Shown: piece by piece, positions 1 to 7,570 of the stretch
Layout: the number at the start of each line of letters is the position of its first letter
Position numbering within the stretch: position 1 is the stretch's first letter
Source of the DNA: CAZCFB01 sp964511535
Lineage (GTDB): Bacteria > Myxococcota_A > Polyangia > GCA-2747355 > CAZCFB01
Reading direction: 5' to 3'
Length of the DNA: 35,433 nucleotides
Assembly: GCA_964511535.1 (NCBI GenBank)
Contig: CAZEFW010000096.1
Coordinates: 1 to 35,433 of the forward strand
The notes under the pieces: model-generated
The model's database searches: none
What the model saw: the letters and a program-made list of their open reading frames with translations, nothing else
What the model was told of the DNA's origin: nothing
Made by a program: the position numbers and the translations under genes

Positions 1-785
1 CATTTGTCTATCAATACTCCATCGTTGAACTGTTCGAGGACGAACTCGTGGAAGCCGTTGCCATAGAGCAGGCAGCGCTTGAAGTCGAAGGTCGAATACT
101 CGGAATAGACACAGTCACCGTTGGTGTACCTGAATATGGAATCCGAGATTTCGGAGTAGGAGTAGAACTGTTCCAGGCCCTTGAGGTTGGCGAACTCGAC
201 GATGGCATAATTGACGATGCTCATGCCGCTTGCGCCCTTCTTGATGTTGGCGGCGAGTCCGTCCTCGCCTCCGCCAGTCCAGTCGATGCTAATGCCACCC
301 CAGTCACCATTCATGGGCGTCTTGCCGGGAATATAATAGTTGGCAGATGTGAACCATACCCGATCCTGTGGAGCGGAGCCGCCTTTGACCGTCAAGTATG
401 AACCGCTGAGCGCCATGCCTGCGCCACCTGACCGGGTCTGGTAGAAGCCCCGTGGCGCGAAGAAGAACCTGACGCCCGGATCGACCACAATGCGAGCACC
501 GCCCGTGACGATCATGCCCTCGCCGCCGATATAGACCGCCATGGTCTTCTGGGGATTTTTGTACCGGGAGCGGAAATACACGGTTCGGGGATCCTGGCTG
601 TGATCCGTGGTGATTTCCAAACCGAAGGGAAAGCTGATAGAGTTGTAGGCGTCGCGTACCTCCTTGGAATTCGGAAAAGAAATGGTTGGTGTGGAGTTGT
701 TGAGATTCACAAAGTATGGCTTTTTTCTTCGCTCTATATCATCGTTTATATATGGCTCTCGTGCCGGCTTTGGAAGCTCGATCAT
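1..785 (-). CDS. Parallel beta-helix protein (3' end beyond window)
   Basis: The minus strand is open from 785 to the window edge, so the C-terminus is missing; 261 residues are visible. I chose ATG at 785 because GAGGG sits about 8 bases upstream and the frame has a stop further upstream, near 939. The middle of the protein reads like right-handed parallel beta-helix proteins: a region with LTVKGG, then DRVWFTSANYY, then GDWGGISIDW, then IVNYAIVEFAN. The order of a cap strand, an FTS turn, a GDWGGI turn and a Y-x-x-I-E-F-A strand is typical of that fold. No signal peptide is visible, which is odd for a family that is usually exported, so the true start or the N-terminus may be altered. It follows the lipoprotein at 832-2298 by 46 bases on the same strand. 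A surface or adhesin-like role is inference. Codon GC is lower than in most of the window. Confidence 0.7.
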   Translation of the reverse strand, partial: MIELPKPAREPYINDDIERRKKPYFVNLNNSTPTISFPNSKEVRDAYNSISFPFGLEITTDHSQDPRTVYFRSRYKNPQKTMAVYIGGEGMIVTGGARIVVDPGVRFFFAPRGFYQTRSGGAGMALSGSYLTVKGGSAPQDRVWFTSANYYIPGKTPMNGDWGGISIDWTGGGEDGLAANIKKGASGMSIVNYAIVEFANLKGLEQFYSYSEISDSIFRYTNGDCVYSEYSTFDFKRCLLYGNGFHEFVLEQFNDGVLIDK

Positions 786-831
786 CTCATTTGCCCTCGA
801 ACCTGAAATTAAGCAGCGTCGGACCAGTTGC

Positions 832-2298
832 TCATTTCGGGTTGAATATTTTCCATGCGAACATTTGCGTCGATTTATACGACCCAGAGGGGTGGGGGAC
901 AGGCAATCCGTCGAAATCGAACGATCCTTCCTTATCTCCTACCGCAACAGCCGAGCTTAAGGAAGTGGCCACAGCTCCTCTTAAGTTCAGAGTATGCAAA
1001 ATAATGCCTTTTGCAATTGATGCAGATAGGAGAGTGCCCGCATTTGTTCCCCATAGTACATAAGCACCTTTGCCTTTCAATGCACTGCCGCCTGGACAAC
1101 TTAGTATGCTGGATTCGCTCAATGCGTTTCCGTAAACAACTGGATTTCCTTGAGAGTTTACAGCCAGGTCAATTACATGTTGTCCTGGCGCCGCTTTGCA
1201 GAGATTCTTGGACCAAAGATGCTTGCCATCAGGGGCCACTTTAGCTATCTCCGCGCCGGATCCACCAACAAAGCAGTTGCCCTGAGAATCTACTCCGATG
1301 CCAGCATTTAGCCCTACGGCCAAGCTGGTAGCCCAAAGGAACTTTCCGTCGGAATTCTGCTTGGCGACGTAGGTGCCATAACCACTCGTTTTGAGCGTGT
1401 GCTTGCCAAAATTCGCCCCGTCTTTATATTCTCCCACCCAGTAGACAATTCCAGAAGGGAGTACTGAAAGGTCTCCGACAGAAAGCGCTCCTGAAGGTTG
1501 AACCAGCCACGCCTGGTCACCGTTCGGCTTGAACTTGACCAGAAATGGTCCGCGGCTCAGCTTCTTGAAGCCAAACCAGGCTCCTCCCGGCAGTGGCGAA
1601 TCGGCGGCCCAGCCGGCCATGTAAACGTTTCCGGCAGCATCCACCTCCACTTTGCCGGGCTTATCGTCCGTACCGGTACTGCCACCTACCTTGTTCCACA
1701 GGAGCTTCGCCTTGCTGTCCAACTTCGCCACGAACAGATCTACCCTGTGCGAATTAAGTCCCTTGCCCGAGGTGGTGCTGTACCCGTCGAAGTCCGTATA
1801 GCCAGAAAAGGCTCCCGTGACCAATATGTTCCCCTGGCCATCCAAGGCGATGTCTGTACTCGTAATTCCGCCCTCCGATTTGAGGTCCGTATCGACCCAG
1901 AGCATCTTTCCGTCCGGCCGCAGCTTCAATATGAAAGCATGTGCCTTGTCAACGTTCCCTGTGAGCTTGGGCGAGCTGCTGAACCGGGTCTCATCTACCA
2001 AGGAACCGGTGACGTAAATGTTGCTCTGCTTGTCCACAGTGACCCCATTTGCTCTGGTTCGGCCATACCCCCTAGTATGAAACACCCAGGCCGTACCCTG
2101 GCGAGGACGAACGTCAGGGGCGAGGTCTGGCGGCGACCGGTCCTGCGCTCGAGTATCCAGGGAATAGAAGTCAGGCGCCGGACCGTCGGCGGCAATGTCG
2201 CGAAGGAGGTCGGCGCCGCTCCCCGAATTGCTATTGCAGGCAACCAGCAGGCAGAAGCCCAGCAGGACACCCGACCGCATCAGCTCTGTCGGGAGCAT
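832..2298 (-). CDS. Lipoprotein with beta-propeller (SBBP-like) repeats
   Basis: A predicted outer-surface lipoprotein of 488 residues. From ATG 2298 the N-terminus is a basic, hydrophobic signal ending in the lipobox LVAC (Cys21), followed by a short Asp/Pro-rich linker. The rest repeats the pattern 'D-x-x-G-N-x-Y-V-x-G' followed by 'F-x-x-K-L-x-x-D-G-K-x-L-W', for example near SNIYVTG, GNILVTG, GNVYMAG and GNCFVGG. That is the signature of SBBP-type beta-propeller repeats. GAGGGAG lies about 11 bases ahead of the chosen ATG; a TTG start at 2322 is also open but would put charged residues before the signal. The function is not known; such proteins are typically cell-surface and may bind ligands or partners. 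It lies 46 bases upstream of the partial beta-helix gene and may be co-transcribed with it. Confidence 0.8.
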   Translation of the reverse strand: MLPTELMRSGVLLGFCLLVACNSNSGSGADLLRDIAADGPAPDFYSLDTRAQDRSPPDLAPDVRPRQGTAWVFHTRGYGRTRANGVTVDKQSNIYVTGSLVDETRFSSSPKLTGNVDKAHAFILKLRPDGKMLWVDTDLKSEGGITSTDIALDGQGNILVTGAFSGYTDFDGYSTTSGKGLNSHRVDLFVAKLDSKAKLLWNKVGGSTGTDDKPGKVEVDAAGNVYMAGWAADSPLPGGAWFGFKKLSRGPFLVKFKPNGDQAWLVQPSGALSVGDLSVLPSGIVYWVGEYKDGANFGKHTLKTSGYGTYVAKQNSDGKFLWATSLAVGLNAGIGVDSQGNCFVGGSGAEIAKVAPDGKHLWSKNLCKAAPGQHVIDLAVNSQGNPVVYGNALSESSILSCPGGSALKGKGAYVLWGTNAGTLLSASIAKGIILHTLNLRGAVATSLSSAVAVGDKEGSFDFDGLPVPHPSGSYKSTQMFAWKIFNPK

Positions 2299-2335
2299 GC
2301 GCTTGTCCGCTCCCTCGCCCAACTGCCGCGCGCTC

Positions 2336-2725
2336 CTACGGGGTGCCCTTGGCCACCAGCACGGCGGTCAGCGTGGGCTGGGTGCTGATGCTGCCGCTGG
2401 CCACCAGCCGGATGTAGCGCAGGAAGCTGCCGTAGCTGTTGACCTTGTTGCCCGTGGTGGCCAGGTCGAAGGTGGAGCCGGTGCCCGCGAACGCGCCGTC
2501 CTCGTTGACGGCCGAGTGCTGCAGCTGCAGCGTCTGCCCCGAGTTGGCCGCGATCTTCACCCGCACCTGCACCTCCAGCTCGTTGTAGTGCAGCAGGTCG
2601 AGCACCTGGCCCTTCTCATCGCTGATCATGGTGCCGTCTTTGATCAGCGTGAACTCCTGATTGGTGGTGCCCTCGGTCACTGCCGGCATGTTCGTCGGGT
2701 CCATTGTACCATCCGTCGAGTCCAT
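2336..2725 (-). CDS. Small beta-rich protein, paralogue 3 of 3
   Basis: This 129-residue protein is the third of three tandem paralogues. Shared features are a near N-terminal 'L-x-[KR]-DGT-x-x-SDE' segment, a 'V-x-V-R-V-K-I-A-A-N' strand, a 'T-L-Q-x-Q-H-S-A-[VI]-N-E-D-G-A-F' strand, and a C-terminal 'ASGSISTQPTL' segment before a final hydrophobic strand. It is longer at the N-terminus than its sisters, by about 20 polar residues. ATG 2725 lies 4 bases after the stop of the neighbour at 2730, with AAGGAG inside the end of that gene, which supports translational coupling. No signal peptide, membrane segment or Cys is seen. I do not recognise the family; the alternating strands suggest a compact beta-sandwich, as in coat or carbohydrate-binding domains. 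The fold is inference. Confidence 0.7.
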   Translation of the reverse strand: MDSTDGTMDPTNMPAVTEGTTNQEFTLIKDGTMISDEKGQVLDLLHYNELEVQVRVKIAANSGQTLQLQHSAVNEDGAFAGTGSTFDLATTGNKVNSYGSFLRYIRLVASGSISTQPTLTAVLVAKGTP

Positions 2726-2729
2726 CGGC

Positions 2730-3059
2730 TCAGTTCTCCTTGGCGATGACATACACCGACAGGGTGGGCTGGGTGCTGATGCTGCCGCTGGCCTTGAACC
2801 GCACGTAGGTCAGGAAGTTGCTGTAGTCCTCGATGGCGTTGCCCACGGAGGCGATGTCCAGGGTGTTGCCGATGTCCTCGAAGGCGCCGTCCTCGTTGAT
2901 GGCCGAGTGCTGCATCTGCAGGGTCTGGCTGGCGTTGGCCGCGATCTTGACTCGCACATGCACGTGGAACTTGGAAAAGGGGCCCAAGTTGAGCACCTCG
3001 CTTGTTTCGTCGCTGGTGACGGTGCCGTCCCTGAGCAACGTGTACGATGCGTTGTTCAT
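2730..3059 (-). CDS. Small beta-rich protein, paralogue 2 of 3
   Basis: A 109-residue protein in the middle of a three-gene tandem family. It begins 'MNNASYTLLRDGTVTSDE' and carries the family segments: the DGT-x-x-SDE start, 'HVRVKIAANASQTLQMQHSA', an acidic 'NEDGAFED' turn, and the C-terminal 'ASGSISTQPTLSV' followed by a hydrophobic strand. The start is well supported by GGGAGG 6 bases upstream of ATG 3059. It has no signal peptide and no predicted membrane helix. It sits between its two paralogues on the same strand; the upstream gap is 62 bases and the downstream gap 4 bases, so the three are likely one transcript. The function is unknown. Confidence 0.75.
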   Translation of the reverse strand: MNNASYTLLRDGTVTSDETSEVLNLGPFSKFHVHVRVKIAANASQTLQMQHSAINEDGAFEDIGNTLDIASVGNAIEDYSNFLTYVRFKASGSISTQPTLSVYVIAKEN

Positions 3060-3121
3060 CTCATTCCTCCCTATTGATCCTGCGTCCCGAGGGCTGCAAA
3101 GGCCGCTCCTCCCAAATGTGC

Positions 3122-3454
3122 TCAGTACTCCTTGGCCACCACCACCACGCTGAGCGTGGGCTGGGTGCTGATGCTGCCGCTGGCCTCGAACCGCACGTAG
3201 CGCAGAAAGCCGCTGTAGTGCTGGATCTGGTTGCCGGCGGCCGAGATGTCGTAGGTCGGCCCGAGGTCCTCGAACGCGCCGTCCTCGTCCACGGCCGAGT
3301 GCTGCATCTGCAAGGTCTGGCTGGCGTTGGCCGGCACCTTGACCCTGACGTGGACATGGACCTTGCTGAAGTGCAGCAGGTCGAGCACCTGGCCCTTCTC
3401 ATCGCTGATTACGGTGCCGTCCCTGACCAGCGCGTATGTCCTGTTGTCTGACAT
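3122..3454 (-). CDS. Small beta-rich protein, paralogue 1 of 3
   Basis: A 110-residue protein, the first gene of the three-gene paralogous row. I chose ATG 3454 (MSDNRTYALVRDGTV) because GGGGAGGAG precedes it by 6 bases; the frame stays open to 3574 but that extension has no ribosome site and does not match the paralogues. The body shows 'HVHVRVKVPANASQTLQMQ', 'DEDGAFEDLGP' and 'ASGSISTQPTLSVVVVA', closely matching the neighbour at 2730-3059 and slightly less the one at 2336-2725. No Cys and no signal peptide are visible. It is transcribed divergently from the TusA/DsrE pair, so its promoter must lie in 3455-3600. Function unknown; the conserved core of alternating strands suggests a beta-sandwich. 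Confidence 0.75.
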   Translation of the reverse strand: MSDNRTYALVRDGTVISDEKGQVLDLLHFSKVHVHVRVKVPANASQTLQMQHSAVDEDGAFEDLGPTYDISAAGNQIQHYSGFLRYVRFEASGSISTQPTLSVVVVAKEY

Positions 3455-3599
3455 GCCGTCTCCTCCCCGGGACAGGTCCTTCCTGTCCAGGTCCTTGAAG
3501 CCCTGACGCGATGGGAATGGCGATGCATCGGATTGCCCCTCCCCCTCAGTTGTGTAGATCAGGCTAGCGGCCAAAACTCCGCTTTCAAGGGGTTAATTT

Positions 3600-3754
3600 A
3601 TGAAATCATTAACGAAATTACAGGGGGGGGTAATTGTGCAGCTTGGTTGGAAAGCTCAGGTGATCTGCCGGGCGCCAGGTTCTGCGATGCATGCCGGAGC
3701 GGCAGGCCATTTCCAAGTGGCCCCGATTTCCAGGTCGACCTATGCTTCACCGCC
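3600..3754 (+). other. Possible true 5' end of the TusA-like gene, broken at a G8 tract
   Basis: ATG at 3600 has a good ribosome site (AAGGGG, 7 bases upstream) and starts MKSLTKLQGG. A run of eight G at 3623-3630 follows. With one extra G, this start would read straight into the TusA-like frame, giving a Cys-containing N-terminal segment (FCDAC, then DLCFTAMDN). As given, the ATG 3600 frame runs into a different phase. The TusA frame itself is open upstream to 3533 but has only TTG starts (3533, 3647) before ATG 3755. The tract could be a sequencing miscount, a slippage site or phase variation. Confidence 0.4.
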
Positions 3755-4069
3755 ATGGACAACAAGAGTGGCGGCCGCCTGTGGGCGGCCAGCGGTGAGG
3801 GGGGCTCGGGCTCCGTGCGGAGTCGCCCGGTGGACCTCGAGATCGCGCTGGGCAAGCTCGGCTGCGGCGAGCTGGTCCTGGAGCTGAAGAAGCGGCTCTC
3901 CGGTGCGGCGCCGGGCCAGCTTGTGCGCGTGGTGACAGACGATGCCGCGGCGCCCGGTGAGATCAAGGCCTGGTGCGGCATGACCGGGCACACCCTGGTG
4001 GAGGCGGACCCCCCTTGCTACCTGATCACCGTGCGCCCTGCACAGGGCGCCGACAAAGGAGGAACCTGA
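3755..4069 (+). CDS. TusA-like sulfur-carrier protein
   Basis: The 104 residues from ATG 3755 include a TusA/SirA-like domain: 'LGKLGCGELVLELKKRL', then 'PGQLVRVVTDDAAAPGEI', then 'AWCGMTGHTLVEADPP'. The Cys in GCGEL takes the place of the sulfur-carrying Cys of the classic CPxP motif, a known variant of the family. TusA proteins pass persulfide sulfur to tRNA thiolation, molybdenum cofactor synthesis or Dsr-type sulfur oxidation. ATG 3755 is the conservative start: it has no clear ribosome site, and the frame stays open upstream with sensible Cys-rich sequence, so the real protein is probably longer (see 3600-3754). The next gene, a DsrE-like protein, starts one base after this stop, and its ribosome site GGAGGAA lies within this gene's end. 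The pairing of TusA and DsrE supports a sulfur-relay job. Confidence 0.75.
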   Translation: MDNKSGGRLWAASGEGGSGSVRSRPVDLEIALGKLGCGELVLELKKRLSGAAPGQLVRVVTDDAAAPGEIKAWCGMTGHTLVEADPPCYLITVRPAQGADKGGT

Positions 4070-4070
4070 A

Positions 4071-4436
4071 ATGGCCGGAAAGTTCTGCGTGACCCTGACC
4101 AACTGCAAGAATGATCCCGACAAGGCGACCGTGGCGTTCGTGGTGGCCAACGCCGCGCTCGGCAGCGAGAAGGACACCATGGTCTTCCTCAGCTCCGACG
4201 GTGTCTGGGCCTGCGACAAGAGCACCGTGGACAGCATCAACATCGGCGAGCCGTTTGCGCCGCTCAAGGAGCTGGTGGCCAAGTTCATCGAAAACGGCGG
4301 CAAGCTGTTGGTCTGTACGCCCTGCCTGACCAAGCGCGGCATCGGCGAGGACGACATCATCGAGGGCGCGGAGGCGGCCGGCGGCGCGGCGCTGGTGGCC
4401 TGGCTCAGCGAGGACCCGGCCTGCGTGGGCTACTGA
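4071..4436 (+). CDS. DsrE-like sulfur-relay protein
   Basis: A complete 121-residue DsrE/DsrF-like protein. The fold signature is visible: an N-terminal strand with 'FCVTLTNCKNDPDKATVAF', 'FLSSDGVWA' in the middle, a helix 'PLKELVAKFIENGG', and the Cys pair in 'LLVCTPCLTKRGI', which matches the Cys-containing loop of this family. DsrE-type proteins accept and hand on persulfide sulfur, often with TusA as partner. ATG 4071 starts one base after the TusA-like stop and has GGAGGAA 7 bases upstream, so translation is coupled. No dsrAB, tusBCD or rhodanese gene is in the window, so the end use of the sulfur is not shown. The gene is followed by the hairpin array at 4446, which could end transcription. 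Confidence 0.88.
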   Translation: MAGKFCVTLTNCKNDPDKATVAFVVANAALGSEKDTMVFLSSDGVWACDKSTVDSINIGEPFAPLKELVAKFIENGGKLLVCTPCLTKRGIGEDDIIEGAEAAGGAALVAWLSEDPACVGY

Positions 4437-4445
4437 GGAAGCAGC

Positions 4446-4691
4446 CGCGGCGTCTCGCCGCGTGCCTACCGACCAAGTAGACGCGGCGTCTCGCCGCGTG
4501 NNNNNNNNNNNNNNNNNNNNNNNNNNNNNNNNNNNNNNNNNNNNNNNNNNNNNNNNNNNNNNNNNNNNNNNNNNNNNNNNNNNNNNNNNNNNNNNNNNNN
4601 CGCGGCGTCTCGCCGCGTGCCTACCGACCAAGTAGACGCGGCGTCTCGCCGCGTGCCTACCGACCAAGTAGACGCGGCGTCTCGCCGCGTG
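4446..4691. repeat. 36-bp tandem repeat array of perfect hairpins
   Basis: Five copies of a 19-base core (CGCGGCGTCTCGCCGCGTG) are visible at 4446, 4482, 4601, 4637 and 4673. They repeat every 36 bases with the same 17-base link (starting CCTACCGACC) between them. With the preceding A, each core folds as ACGCGGCG-TCT-CGCCGCGT, a perfect 8-bp stem with a triloop; the first copy has C in place of that A. A 100-N gap lies inside, so the true copy number is unknown. The array sits between convergent gene ends (4436 plus, 4699 minus) and could act as a two-way terminator. The links are identical, which rules out a CRISPR. Confidence 0.9.
4501..4600. other. Assembly gap (100 N)
   Basis: One hundred N bases, the usual placeholder for a gap of unknown size. 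Both flanks end exactly at edges of the repeat core, so the gap most likely reflects a collapsed tandem array and not a missing gene. An open minus-strand frame through the gap exists only because 36 is a multiple of three. Confidence 0.97.
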
Positions 4692-4698
4692 GCGCGTC

Positions 4699-5664
4699 CT
4701 ACTGTTCGTTTCGAGGCGGCGAGATGCCGTTTCTATCTGCCAGGGGGCCATGTCCCACCCGCGCCGTGAACCGCGCCAGGTGGCCGTTGACCTGCTCGGG
4801 GTACTCCACCGCGGCGTAGTGGGTGGCGCCCTCCAACAGCACCAGCTCCGCATCGCGGATCGGGCCGGCGAGCTCCCGGGCCAGCCGGGGCGGCGTGATC
4901 CAGTCCCGGGTGCCGGTGACCACCAGCGTGGGCACGTCGATGTCCGCCAGCATGTCAGACGCGTCGTGCACGGCGAGGAAGCGCGTGGTGCGGGCCACCG
5001 CGCGCCAGTCGAGGCTGCCGTAATCCAGCACCAGGTCGCGCACCACGTCCAGGTCCAGGGGCGGCGCCATGATGCCGGCGCGAACGGCCAGGTCGTCCAC
5101 GCCGACCCTGGCAGCGGCCGTGATCAGCCCGGGGCCGGGCCAGCGCGCCACGCCGCCGAGGGCCAGCCGCATCAGCGGAGAGGCGGCGGACACGATGCGG
5201 GTGCCAATCGGCATCAGCCGCGGCATCCAGACACGCAGGGGCGGCCAGTCGCCCAGGGTGTCGTAGGGGCGCCCGCTGGTTCCGGCCAGGGCGGCGAAGC
5301 CCACGAACTGCTCCGGGTGGTCCCGGTAATACTCCAGCAGCAGCTCCACCCCCATGGACCAGCCGATGAACAGGGCGCGGTCCACCCCCTCGATGGCCAG
5401 CACCCGCTCCAGGTCGCCCACCTGGTGCTCGAAGCCGTAGCTGCGGCGGTCGGGGGGGCTGCCGGAGCGGAACAGCCCGCGGTAATCCCAGCTGATGACG
5501 CGGTAGCCGCGGCGGTACAGCCGGTAGATATGGCGGTAGGTGTGGTAGGGGGTGCAGAAGCCGTTGGCCAGCACCACCGCCGGACCTTCGCCGCACACCT
5601 GGTATGCGATGCGGGTGCCGTCGTGGCTGGTGAGGCGGCGGTGGCTGACCTGCGGGGCGCGCAT
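4699..5664 (-). CDS. Alpha/beta hydrolase
   Basis: A 321-residue alpha/beta hydrolase. The likely catalytic triad is Ser103 in the nucleophile elbow GWSMG, Asp254 in GTRDWITP and His282 in GATHYAAVEYP, in the order and spacing usual for the fold. The N-terminus has 'DGTRIAYQVCGEGPAVVL', as in lipase/esterase-like members, and 'SWDYRGLFRSG' matches the usual D-x-R-G-x-G-x-S turn in weaker form. I chose ATG 5664 because it lies 4 bases after the stop of the upstream transglutaminase gene; the frame could extend to 5727 but that would overlap the gene end. The substrate cannot be told. No signal peptide is seen, so it probably acts in the cytoplasm. It is the last gene of the MoxR-DUF58-TgpA operon. 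Confidence 0.88.
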   Translation of the reverse strand: MRAPQVSHRRLTSHDGTRIAYQVCGEGPAVVLANGFCTPYHTYRHIYRLYRRGYRVISWDYRGLFRSGSPPDRRSYGFEHQVGDLERVLAIEGVDRALFIGWSMGVELLLEYYRDHPEQFVGFAALAGTSGRPYDTLGDWPPLRVWMPRLMPIGTRIVSAASPLMRLALGGVARWPGPGLITAAARVGVDDLAVRAGIMAPPLDLDVVRDLVLDYGSLDWRAVARTTRFLAVHDASDMLADIDVPTLVVTGTRDWITPPRLARELAGPIRDAELVLLEGATHYAAVEYPEQVNGHLARFTARVGHGPLADRNGISPPRNEQ

Positions 5665-5668
5665 GGGG

Positions 5669-7570
5669 CTATAACTTACCGCCAGAATCGGCCGCGTCCC
5701 GCATTTCTTTCGCGAGGCCAGCGGCATCGCCCACTGCCCCGTAGCGCCAGGCGGCGTACCTCCTGAGCAGGGCCGCTGCCCGGCCCGCGCCCTGGTCCCC
5801 CGCGTGCTCGCCGTCGAGCCGGCGGGCGTAGCGCTCCAGCGGCTCGGTGGGGCGGCGCGGCATGCCCCGGTTGCCCAGGGCGTCCAGCAGGACCACCAGG
5901 GCCGGCACCGGATCGCGGTACGCCAGCGGCCGGATGACGGCGGCCCGGGCCTTGCCCTGCCGCAGCCAGCGCACCAGGCGCAGGGAACCCCAGATCAACA
6001 GCAGCCCGGCCACGGCGGCGGCCATATGAACGATGGTCAGGCTGGTGACCCAGTCCCACGCCGCCCGGACCCAGGAGGCGGCCAGGTCGGCCAGCGCGCC
6101 CAGGGTCGGGGTCTCCTGCCGGCCGCTGGCGGCGATGTCCGCCGGGGGTGTGGCGTCGTAGGTCTGCCACCCCTTGCCCCGCACCCAGCCCTCGACCCAG
6201 GAGTGCGCGTTGCGCTCGCGCACCACGTGGTACCCGCCCAGGGCGTTGAGCTCGCGCACGCGGTAGCCCGTCACCACCCGGGCGGGCACGCCCGCCGCCC
6301 GGGCCAGCAGCGCCAGGGCCGCGGCGAAGTATTCGCAGTGCCCCTGCTTGCCCCGGGTCAAGAAGTCGATCACCGGATCCGGCCCTCGGGGGCGCTCGAA
6401 TTCCAGAGAGTAGCGGTAGCCGCGCTGCAGCCGCGACTCGATGGTGACCAGCCGCTGGGCGGGGGTCATGCCCGGGGTGATCCATGCGCCCACGATGCGG
6501 CGCAGCTCGGCGGCGATGCGGGGCGGCACCTGCAGGTCATCGGCGCTGGGCTTGCCCGGCACATGCTGCTGCCGCCGCGCCGGCAGGAAGCTCACCTCCG
6601 ACGCCTCCTCACCCGGCGGCGTGGTGAATATGCCGCGGGAGTTCACCTGGGCCACCCCCAGCCGCGTGCGCATGTCCGCGGCCCGCATGGGGACGAAGTA
6701 TCGCCGCGGGTCGCCGCCCACCGTCACCACGCGGGTGCGCCCGGCCGGATCGTCGCCCTTGCCCGCCGGGCCGAGCTTCACCTGGCGTGAGGCCGCGCCC
6801 CGACCCACGAGCCATCGGCCGGCGCGGTAGGTGGTGAACACCGCGCCCCGCAGGTGCTCCGGCTTCGGCCCGTACACCCGCAGCACCATGGCGTCGGAGG
6901 TGTACATCTCGTCCAGCGAGCCAAGGCTGACGTCGGTGGTGAAGCCGGTGCGCCCCTTGAGGAACGAGGCGTAGAAGGTGCGCATGGCCCAGTCCTGCGC
7001 CGGCGGCAGCACCATGGCCAGGGCCAGGCCCACCAGGCAGGTGCTCGCCAGCAGGCTGGCGCTCACCAGGCGATGGCGCGGGGTGAGCGCGCCAAGGGGC
7101 GGGCGGCCCCGGTCCACCGCCCGCAGCGCGGCCAGCTGGAGCAGGCCGAACAGCGCCAGGAAGCCAGGGTAGAGCAATCCATGGGCGCCCTGGGAGCAGC
7201 CCACCAGGGCCAGGATGCTCAGGGCGGCGTTGCCCCGCTCGGCGGTGGGCCGCCAGCGCAAAAATCCCCTCGGGATCAGCACGAACAGCGCGCCGAGGGC
7301 CACCACGGTGCCGAACCGCCCGAGGGGCGATGCGCCCGGCGCGTCGGCCGGCAGCAGCGCCGACTGCACCGGGTAGACCAGGGCGGCGCTCAACAGGGCG
7401 AGCACCACCTGGGCGGCGCGGCCGAGCTCCACCCCGCGAGGCAGCAGCCCCGACAGCACCACCAGGGCCGCCATGGCCGCGCCGGTGAGCCAGTGCTCCG
7501 AGCGCACCGTGAACAGCGTGATGATGCAGAGCTGGGTGGCCCGCGGGAGCCATCGTGCGCCGGCGGTCAT
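5669..7570 (-). CDS. TgpA-like membrane transglutaminase-fold protein
   Basis: A 633-residue membrane protein. The first 190 residues hold several hydrophobic helices, followed by a large periplasmic part with a transglutaminase-like core: Cys412 in 'GHCEYFAAALALL', His456 in 'NAHSWVEGW' and Asp472 in 'TYDATP', the expected Cys-His-Asp order. A further membrane helix follows near 505-530, then a soluble C-terminal tail of about 100 residues rich in Arg. This is the TgpA/DUF3488-DUF4129 type arrangement. Such proteins commonly sit beside MoxR and DUF58 proteins, as here. ATG 7570 overlaps the DUF58 stop as ATGA. The exact substrate is not known; roles in envelope or protein processing are proposed for relatives. 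Confidence 0.9.
   Translation of the reverse strand: MTAGARWLPRATQLCIITLFTVRSEHWLTGAAMAALVVLSGLLPRGVELGRAAQVVLALLSAALVYPVQSALLPADAPGASPLGRFGTVVALGALFVLIPRGFLRWRPTAERGNAALSILALVGCSQGAHGLLYPGFLALFGLLQLAALRAVDRGRPPLGALTPRHRLVSASLLASTCLVGLALAMVLPPAQDWAMRTFYASFLKGRTGFTTDVSLGSLDEMYTSDAMVLRVYGPKPEHLRGAVFTTYRAGRWLVGRGAASRQVKLGPAGKGDDPAGRTRVVTVGGDPRRYFVPMRAADMRTRLGVAQVNSRGIFTTPPGEEASEVSFLPARRQQHVPGKPSADDLQVPPRIAAELRRIVGAWITPGMTPAQRLVTIESRLQRGYRYSLEFERPRGPDPVIDFLTRGKQGHCEYFAAALALLARAAGVPARVVTGYRVRELNALGGYHVVRERNAHSWVEGWVRGKGWQTYDATPPADIAASGRQETPTLGALADLAASWVRAAWDWVTSLTIVHMAAAVAGLLLIWGSLRLVRWLRQGKARAAVIRPLAYRDPVPALVVLLDALGNRGMPRRPTEPLERYARRLDGEHAGDQGAGRAAALLRRYAAWRYGAVGDAAGLAKEMRDAADSGGKL

Noticed and set aside
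4446..4691. CRISPR array
   Set aside because: The segments between the repeats are identical in all copies, so they are not spacers; it is a tandem repeat of hairpins.
4026..4853. Long minus-strand coding frame through the N gap
   Set aside because: It is open only because the 36-bp unit is a multiple of three and the N run hides stops. It is antisense to the DsrE-like gene and overlaps the hydrolase gene.
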